From contig JALSNG010000073.1 in NCBI GenBank assembly GCA_026987155.1, positions 1 through 9,471 on the forward strand: a stretch of 9,471 nt of DNA. Direction: 5' to 3'. The stretch comes from Thermococcus sp. (GTDB taxonomy: Archaea > Methanobacteriota_B > Thermococci > Thermococcales > Thermococcaceae). Below are positions 5,400-9,471 of this stretch, piece by piece. How positions within the stretch are numbered: the first letter of the stretch is position 1; each line of letters opens with the position of its first letter. A program made the translations under genes and the position numbers. The notes below the pieces were generated by a model that saw only the letters and a program-made list of their open reading frames with translations, made no database searches and was not told the DNA's origin.

Positions 5400-6200
5400 T
5401 CAGTACTTTATCCTCGGGTTGTATTCCAGGAGCATAAGGCCGTTTTTGAATATTCTTATCGTGCCGCTCTCCGAGAGGGTTATTGCGGTTGCCTTGGTTA
5501 GCCGCGTTATGCCTGCAGCAGCTATGTGCCTGCTTCCCAGCCCCGGGGGGAGCATCAAGTCGATTACCCGCGGCTCAACTTCCAAGTACCTTCCGGCCGC
5601 GGCTATTCTCCCATCGTCACGGATCACAAACGCCCCGTCAAGTTGGGAGAACTCTTTGATGATCTCTTTGCTCTCCCTATCGAGAACGTTTATTCTGTGT
5701 CCCTTGAAGGGGTTGGGGATCATCTGGTGGGAATGCCTCAGAACGCGCCTGCTGTCACCGATTACAAAAATAGTCCCAACCGGAGTGCCTTCCCTGCCTT
5801 CCGCACTGAGCTCTATCGCTATCTCAAGGAGCCTCTGGACAACATCCTGATTCTTCGAAAAGAAGCCTTTCATAACAGAAATTCCTTTCCTTACCGTTTT
5901 TATCCCTATGACCTCATCAGTCATGTAAACGAAATGTTCCCCCTCCTTTAAGAGCCCGTGTTCCAGCAGAAAAGCAGAGATTAGGTTGAGGCTGTTATCA
6001 AGATCGAGGGTCTTTGGGATGGATACCTTCTTGACTTTATCCCCCATTTCAAAACTTGAACCTACGAGGACAACGGGGACATCCAAATCCTTGAGACGAT
6101 CCGCACTAACCTCAGAAAATATTACGAGAGCCTTGGCGCCGAGCTCGTTGAGAAGTCTAACGGCTGCCTTTAACATGGTTCCGGATACTTCACTTCCCAT
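5400..6200 (-). CDS. dacZ: Archaeal diadenylate cyclase, DacZ type (c-di-AMP synthase)
   Basis: 266 residues. An N-terminal alpha/beta domain (about 10-125, resembling a pyruvate-kinase-like C-terminal fold: LNELGAKALVIFSE, VPVVLVG) precedes a DisA_N/DAC catalytic domain (about 135-260). In the DAC domain DGAFVIRDDGRIAAAGRYL carries the metal-binding DGA motif (188-190). GLGSRHIAAAGIT (220-232) matches the ATP-binding GxRHRAA motif, with Ile in place of the usual second Arg. TLSESGTIRIF (241-251) matches the conserved SEExGxI segment. The enzyme condenses two ATP into cyclic di-AMP, a cytosolic messenger linked to potassium and osmotic homeostasis. Length and two-domain order agree with archaeal DacZ. 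Start: ATG 6200 with GGGGAG three bases upstream; Met9 is a less likely alternative. The gene is divergent from ubiX. Confidence 0.87.
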   Translation of the reverse strand: MGSEVSGTMLKAAVRLLNELGAKALVIFSEVSADRLKDLDVPVVLVGSSFEMGDKVKKVSIPKTLDLDNSLNLISAFLLEHGLLKEGEHFVYMTDEVIGIKTVRKGISVMKGFFSKNQDVVQRLLEIAIELSAEGREGTPVGTIFVIGDSRRVLRHSHQMIPNPFKGHRINVLDRESKEIIKEFSQLDGAFVIRDDGRIAAAGRYLEVEPRVIDLMLPPGLGSRHIAAAGITRLTKATAITLSESGTIRIFKNGLMLLEYNPRIKY

Positions 6201-6229
6201 ATTCTCCCCGGTTATCTCTGAATGTGGAA

Positions 6230-6240
6230 CTATAAAAAGT
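6230..6240. promoter_or_regulatory. Shared TATA region of the divergent dacZ and ubiX promoters
   Basis: CTATAAAAAGT reads as TATAAAAAG on the plus strand and as ACTTTTTATAG on the minus strand. For dacZ it is about 35 bases before the ATG, giving a leader of about 10 bases that holds GGGGAG. For ubiX it is about 60 bases before the ATG, giving a leader of about 35 bases. A second, weaker plus-strand candidate, GTTAAAAC, lies at 6256-6263. No other strong TATA element is visible in the 95-base divergent spacer, so the two transcripts may compete for the same site. Confidence 0.5.
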
Positions 6241-6295
6241 TACTCCTCCGGAAGTGTTAAAACGGGAGGGGCTTACCTACTCTCTGGTGGGCTGG

Positions 6296-6847
6296 ATGAG
6301 GATAGTAGTGGCTATTACCGGAGCCAGCGGTGCAATTTATGGAATAAGGTTGATTGAAGAGTTGAAAAAGAGGGGCCATGAGGTCATTTTGCTCGCCTCG
6401 AAGACGGGGATAATGACCGCCGAGTACGAGACTGGCATAAAGATAGAACCCGACTACGATGAGGACGACCTTTTCGCCCCCACTGCGTCCGGTTCACACC
6501 CCATCGACGCTATGGTGATAGCCCCATGCTCCATGAAGACCCTCTCCGCCATAGCCGGGGGGTATTCTAACAATATAATAACGAGGACTGCCGATGTAAT
6601 GCTAAAAGAGAGGAGGAAGCTGGTGCTTCTTGTCAGGGAGACTCCCCTTAACTTGATCCATATCCAAAATATGTTGGCCGTTACACAAGCTGGGGCTGTT
6701 GTAATGCCTGCATCTCCAGGATTTTATACACATCCCAAAACCTTGGACGATGTGGTAAACTTTATAATAGGGAAAATCTTAGATATCTTGGGGGTTAATC
6801 ATAACCTATACCCGCGTTGGAGGGCCGAAGATGGCACAGCTCGATGA
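6296..6847 (+). CDS. ubiX: Flavin prenyltransferase UbiX
   Basis: 183 residues, normal for UbiX/Pad1. The N-terminus has the flavin-binding motif VVAITGASGAIYGIRL (4-19). Then come APCSMKTLSAIAGGYSNNII (76-95), RETPL (114-118), and PASPGFY (138-144), all family hallmarks that build the FMN and dimethylallyl-phosphate site between subunits. The enzyme attaches a dimethylallyl group to FMN to make prenyl-FMN, the cofactor of UbiD-type decarboxylases. No ubiD is in this window, so the client enzyme must be elsewhere. The open frame extends up to 6254, but the ATG at 6296 begins directly at the conserved strand and has GGTGGG four bases before it. Its last 17 bases overlap the Lrp-like gene, implying co-transcription. 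Confidence 0.95.
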   Translation: MRIVVAITGASGAIYGIRLIEELKKRGHEVILLASKTGIMTAEYETGIKIEPDYDEDDLFAPTASGSHPIDAMVIAPCSMKTLSAIAGGYSNNIITRTADVMLKERRKLVLLVRETPLNLIHIQNMLAVTQAGAVVMPASPGFYTHPKTLDDVVNFIIGKILDILGVNHNLYPRWRAEDGTAR

Positions 6848-7313
6848 TTTGGATAGAGCCATATTGCGCCTCCTTAAGGAAGATGCGCGGCTCACCATAT
6901 CTGAAATAGCAGAGAAACTCGGCCGGCCTGAATCCACCATACATTTTCGAATTAAAAAACTGCAGGAAAAGAACGTGATTGAGAGGTATACCATAATTCT
7001 CGGAGAGGAGTTTAGGCCAAAGTCCCTTGGGGTGTTATATCTACAGGCAAGAACCCCTGTAATAGAGGATTTCCTGGAAAAGTACATTGCACATATAGTG
7101 AAAACCCTTGCAATGCTTCCCAATGTTCTCATGGTGGCCCGTAGCGGTCTCGATGGGATAATTGCACTGATAGGCGGAGAAAGCTGGGACAGGGTCGAGG
7201 GCTTTGTGAGAGAAACTATCGAAGTTCTTCCGGGCTTGGAGAGAGTCGAACTTTTCCCGGTTGACGGCTTCGAGAAAGGGGCGGGAATAACTGGTTTTCT
7301 GGTGGATGTGTGA
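6831..7313 (+). CDS. Lrp/AsnC-family transcription regulator
   Basis: 160 residues. Residues 4-52 are the winged helix-turn-helix typical of Lrp/AsnC (DLDRAILRLLKEDARLTISE, IAEKLGRPESTIHFRIKKL, NVIERYTIIL). The C-terminal half (about 65-160) corresponds in place and length to the RAM/AsnC ligand-binding and oligomerisation domain, though it is divergent; MLPNVLMVARSGLDGIIALIG resembles its central strands. Such proteins bind amino acids or other small ligands and regulate nearby or distant genes as dimers to octamers. The start ATG 6831 has GGAGGG six bases before it. The gene overlaps ubiX by 17 bases and the CYTH gene by one base, so it sits in the middle of a translationally coupled operon and may autoregulate it. 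The ligand and targets are unknown. Confidence 0.88.
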   Translation: MAQLDDLDRAILRLLKEDARLTISEIAEKLGRPESTIHFRIKKLQEKNVIERYTIILGEEFRPKSLGVLYLQARTPVIEDFLEKYIAHIVKTLAMLPNVLMVARSGLDGIIALIGGESWDRVEGFVRETIEVLPGLERVELFPVDGFEKGAGITGFLVDV

Positions 7314-7825
7314 TGGAAGTCGAGGTAAAGTTCAGGGTCCGGTTTGAGGAGATCCACGGCAAAATTCTTGACATTGGGGCAAAGTTCCTTCGCGAGGAGT
7401 TCCAGGAAGACGTTTATTTTAAAATGCCCCCCGCTGAACAGCTTAGAGTTAGGAGGGTAAGCAACCTAAACCGTTCTTTTCTGACTTACAAGCGCATAGC
7501 CGACCCAGGCAGAAACGAGGAGTTCGACGAGATAGAGGTTGAAGTCTCCGATTTTGAAAAAACCCTTCAGATACTGAAGCGCCTCGGCTTTAAGGAAGAC
7601 GTATCGGTCAGAAAAAGACGTCTGGTATACCGTTTAGGGGACGTTACCTTCGAGCTGAACGACGTCGATGGGTTGGGAGCTTTCCTTGATATCGAGGTCA
7701 TCTCCGACAATGTGAAAGAAGCCAAGCGCAGAATATGGGAAATCGCGGAAAGGCTCGGCCTCACCGAGGATGACGTTGAGCCGAGGCTCTACCAGGAGCT
7801 GATCAGGGAAGTTGAGGAAAAATAA
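7313..7825 (+). CDS. CYTH-domain protein (class IV adenylate cyclase CyaB / thiamine-triphosphatase superfamily)
   Basis: 170 residues. It starts with the diagnostic ExExK signature (MEVEVKF, Glu2-Glu4-Lys6). Alternating basic and acidic strands of the triphosphate tunnel follow: QLRVRRV (about 43-49), FLTYKRI, EIEVEV, KRRLVYRL, TFELNDVDGLGAFLDIEVI. CYTH enzymes bind triphosphates with divalent metal; activities include class IV adenylate cyclase, thiamine triphosphatase and inorganic tripolyphosphatase. Archaeal members are often annotated CyaB, but the true substrate is generally untested and tripolyphosphatase activity is as plausible as cAMP synthesis. ATG 7313 overlaps the stop of the Lrp-like gene (TGATG), with GGTGG upstream; a GTG at 7310 is an alternative. 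It is the last gene of the ubiX operon and ends 16 bases from the convergent ychF. Confidence 0.88.
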   Translation: MEVEVKFRVRFEEIHGKILDIGAKFLREEFQEDVYFKMPPAEQLRVRRVSNLNRSFLTYKRIADPGRNEEFDEIEVEVSDFEKTLQILKRLGFKEDVSVRKRRLVYRLGDVTFELNDVDGLGAFLDIEVISDNVKEAKRRIWEIAERLGLTEDDVEPRLYQELIREVEEK

Positions 7826-7840
7826 AACAGCAAAACCAAA
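7816..7840 (-). terminator. T-rich terminator tract of ychF, inside the 3' end of the CYTH gene
   Basis: On the minus strand, after the ychF stop codon, the sequence runs through TTTT runs, ending TTTTATTTTT (7818-7827). These U-rich tracts fit intrinsic termination of ychF, and they overlap the final codons and stop of the convergent CYTH gene. No comparable T-tract exists for the plus-strand operon in this gap, so its transcripts may run into ychF antisense. Confidence 0.45.
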
Positions 7841-7841
7841 A

Positions 7842-9035
7842 TCAGCGTGCCGTGGCTACAATTTTGATGATGTCGTTGAACTCCAGCTCGTAGTCTTCCC
7901 CAACGCGCCTGTGGGTTCTCGCGTTGACAGCATAGAGGAAGGTTCTTCCAAGGTCTGTGTGCACCTTGTATGCCAGGTCGCGGGGCGTTGAACCCTTGGG
8001 GAGAAGGTGAACGTGGGGCAGGACGTTACCGAACTGATCCGTGAGCTTGTGCTCGTCCTCAACCGGATAAACGGGCACGAGGTTGAGCAGCTCAAAGGTC
8101 GCCCTGTTTATGACTTCCTGAACACCAGTGGACCCAAAGCGATCGAGGACTTTCTCCTTTATCAGCCCAAGGGCCTTTTCCTGCTTGGGGCTCATCGGCT
8201 TGAGGATTTTGAAGTCACTTGAACCTGGAATATATTCTATGAAGCCTGCCTTTGCTGCCTTCCTCAGCGTTAGTTCTGCTGCTGCACTCGTTGGAACGAC
8301 TATATAACCCCTGCTCTTTCCCTTCCTCACCAGGCGCTCTATCTGGGCATCGGCAGCGGCATCGGCTTTGTTGGCAGCTATGATAATCGGCTTGTTTATC
8401 TTCCTCAGCTCGCGGACGAAGGCAAGCAAATCCTCATCGCTCCACTTAGTCGGGTCGTTGTCGAGGCCGAGCTTGTGGATGGCCTCGAAGGCATCTTCCT
8501 CGGTGACGCCTATCCCCGTCAGCTGGTCGGCTATGGCCTGGGCGAGCTTGAGGTGCTGGAGCTTTATCCTCTTCGCGAACTTCTCCCAGTTCTTCCGGAG
8601 AATGCCGTATATCCAGTAGTCTATCTCCTTCTCAAGGAACTCGATGTCCTCCACTGGGTCGTGGTGCTCCACAGGATTTCCCTCGGCGTCTGTCTTTCCG
8701 GTGGCGTCAACTACGTGTATCAAAGCGGAGGCCATCCTCAGGTCGTCGAGGAACTTGTTGCCCAAGCCTCTTCCCTCATGAGCCCCCGGAACGAGACCGG
8801 CGACGTCTATCATCTTTATCGGGATAAGCGCCTTTCCGTCCCTGTACTCGTAGTTCTGGGGGTTCGGTGTGCAGCCGAGTTCTCTGCAGGGATGCTCGGC
8901 TATCGCGTAGGTGACGCCGACGTTGGCATCAATGGTGGTGAACGGATAATTGGCAATCTGGACATCGACAAGGGTTGCCGCCGAGAAGAAAGTTGACTTT
9001 CCGACGTTTGGCTTTCCAACGAGGCCTATCTCCAT
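7842..9035 (-). CDS. ychF: Redox-regulated/translation-associated NTPase YchF (OLA1 family)
   Basis: 397 residues, the usual archaeal size. The Obg-like G domain has G1 GKPNVGKS (7-14), the switch region YPFTTIDANVG (30-40), G3 DVAGLVPGAHEGRGLG (77-92) and G4 NKAD (222-225). A helical insertion occupies about 125-200. The C-terminal TGS domain spans about 318-397 (FGNVLPHVHLLPKGSTPRDLAYKVHTD and so on) and may contact RNA or ribosome. YchF proteins lack the catalytic Gln after DxxG, and bacterial and human members prefer ATP; here the NKAD motif looks GTP-type, as known for many archaeal members, so the nucleotide preference is open. Start ATG 9035 is preceded by GGTGG four bases upstream. 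The gene is divergent from the metallo-beta-lactamase gene and convergent with the CYTH gene. Confidence 0.94.
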   Translation of the reverse strand: MEIGLVGKPNVGKSTFFSAATLVDVQIANYPFTTIDANVGVTYAIAEHPCRELGCTPNPQNYEYRDGKALIPIKMIDVAGLVPGAHEGRGLGNKFLDDLRMASALIHVVDATGKTDAEGNPVEHHDPVEDIEFLEKEIDYWIYGILRKNWEKFAKRIKLQHLKLAQAIADQLTGIGVTEEDAFEAIHKLGLDNDPTKWSDEDLLAFVRELRKINKPIIIAANKADAAADAQIERLVRKGKSRGYIVVPTSAAAELTLRKAAKAGFIEYIPGSSDFKILKPMSPKQEKALGLIKEKVLDRFGSTGVQEVINRATFELLNLVPVYPVEDEHKLTDQFGNVLPHVHLLPKGSTPRDLAYKVHTDLGRTFLYAVNARTHRRVGEDYELEFNDIIKIVATAR

Positions 9036-9062
9036 GCTACCACCGCCCTAACTTCGCGCGAG

Positions 9063-9094
9063 GGTTTTAAGGGGTTTCGGCCGAAAACTATAAC
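9063..9094. promoter_or_regulatory. Back-to-back promoters of ychF (minus) and the metallo-beta-lactamase gene (plus) around a 12-bp palindrome
   Basis: TTTCGGCCGAAA (9075-9086) is a perfect palindrome. Its right arm CCGAAA directly precedes ACTATAAC (9087-9094), a TATA box about 37 bases before the plus-strand ATG. On the minus strand the other CCGAAA arm precedes CCTTAAAACC (9063-9072), the TATA box of ychF. Each arm therefore looks like a BRE for one direction. Predicted leaders are very short for both genes (about 6 and 11 bases) but still include or abut GGTGG/GGTGA ribosome-binding sites. Confidence 0.6.
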
Positions 9095-9127
9095 TCCACC
9101 TTTGCACCAGTTCTTTTGGTGAAACCC

Positions 9128-9471
9128 ATGCGAATATACGTCCTTGTCGAGGACTATTCCGGCTACGAAAGCCCCTTCTTAGGGCAACACGGCATAAGCT
9201 TCCTGATAGAGAAGGACGGGAAGGGGATACTCTTCGATACCGGCCAGAGTGCCGAGCCGATACTCCACAACATGAAGCTCCTCGGTCTCGATCCGAGTTC
9301 ACACATCGATTACATCTTCCTGAGCCACTGTCACTACGATCACACGGGCGGGCTCTTGGGGATTCTAAAGGCCATCGGAAAGCGAGTCCCGGTCATAGCG
9401 CATCCTGAAATCTTCCGGAGGCACTTCATCACAAAACCCCACCTCAGAGACGTTGGAATGCCCTTCCGGCG
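9128..9471 (+). CDS. Metallo-beta-lactamase-fold hydrolase (partial, C-terminus off the right edge)
   Basis: 114 complete codons before the window ends. The N-terminal strands (MRIYVLVEDYSG, GISFLIEKDGKGILFDTG) lead to the metal-binding motif SHCHYDHTGG (66-75), that is His67-x-His69-x-Asp71-His72, the HxHxDH signature for a dinuclear zinc or iron centre. This places it in the metallo-beta-lactamase superfamily. The FDTGQS and LSHCHYDHTGG context resembles the archaeal branch annotated near dihydropterin-linked RFAP synthase (MptA/RFA-P-like) proteins, but that cannot be confirmed without the C-terminal metal ligands. Start ATG 9128 is preceded by GGTGA five bases upstream. It is divergent from ychF. 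Confidence 0.85.
   Translation, partial: MRIYVLVEDYSGYESPFLGQHGISFLIEKDGKGILFDTGQSAEPILHNMKLLGLDPSSHIDYIFLSHCHYDHTGGLLGILKAIGKRVPVIAHPEIFRRHFITKPHLRDVGMPFR

Noticed and set aside
5332..5850. 172-codon plus-strand open frame covering the spacer and the 3' half of dacZ
   Set aside because: A nearby TATA-like TAATATAAT exists, but most of the frame is antisense to the DAC catalytic domain and the protein resembles nothing known.
8475..8996. 173-codon plus-strand open frame opposite ychF
   Set aside because: Antisense to the conserved GTPase domain; a composition shadow.

Overview
The window looks like chromosomal DNA from a hyperthermophilic euryarchaeon of the Thermococcales, most likely Thermococcus. 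The signs are archaeal promoter architecture (a TATA element about 26 bases before short leaders, with purine-rich BRE sequence upstream), strong GGTG/GAGGTGA ribosome-binding sites, some leaderless genes, mixed ATG/GTG starts, very compact coding, and a Feo operon, archaeal diadenylate cyclase, archaeal YchF GTPase and CYTH protein of the Thermococcales type. This is an inference from sequence recognition; I could not run a database search.

Layout. 1-736 (minus) is the bulk of a PP-loop ATPase gene that runs off the left edge. 774-1130 (minus) encodes a small DUF4870/Tic20-like membrane protein. A divergent spacer (1131-1347) holds promoters for that gene and for a three-gene ferrous-iron uptake operon on the plus strand: feoA (1348-1575), feoB (1585-3564) and a FeoC-like winged-helix protein with four cysteines (3574-3846). 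A palindrome TTAGG-N4-CCTAA sits between the feoA TATA box and its start codon and is a good candidate for an iron-dependent DtxR-type operator. A 91-base spacer then carries a striking 13-bp inverted repeat that coincides with the TATA box of a sugar-nucleotide nucleotidyltransferase gene (3938-5179), whose product ends in an unusual four-cysteine tail.

5180-5399 is a convergent, non-coding spacer with T-rich termination tracts at each end and a GC-richer, self-complementary core (about 5224-5268). 5400-6200 (minus) encodes a DacZ-type diadenylate cyclase (c-di-AMP synthesis). It is transcribed divergently, from what looks like a shared TATA region, from a tightly overlapping operon: ubiX flavin prenyltransferase (6296-6847), an Lrp/AsnC regulator (6831-7313) and a CYTH-fold triphosphate-binding protein (7313-7825). 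7842-9035 (minus) is the translation-associated GTPase/ATPase YchF. It is divergent from a metallo-beta-lactamase-fold protein (9128 onward) cut by the right edge, and a 12-bp palindrome lies between their two TATA boxes.

Together these are mainly housekeeping and homeostasis genes: iron import with its own regulatory protein, c-di-AMP signalling, prenyl-FMN cofactor synthesis, sugar-nucleotide formation and a ribosome-associated NTPase. I see no mobile element, CRISPR array, tRNA or rRNA gene and no clear novel defence or biosynthetic system. The most interesting signals are in the intergenic DNA (palindromes overlapping core promoters, a candidate structured RNA) and in two cysteine clusters added to known folds.
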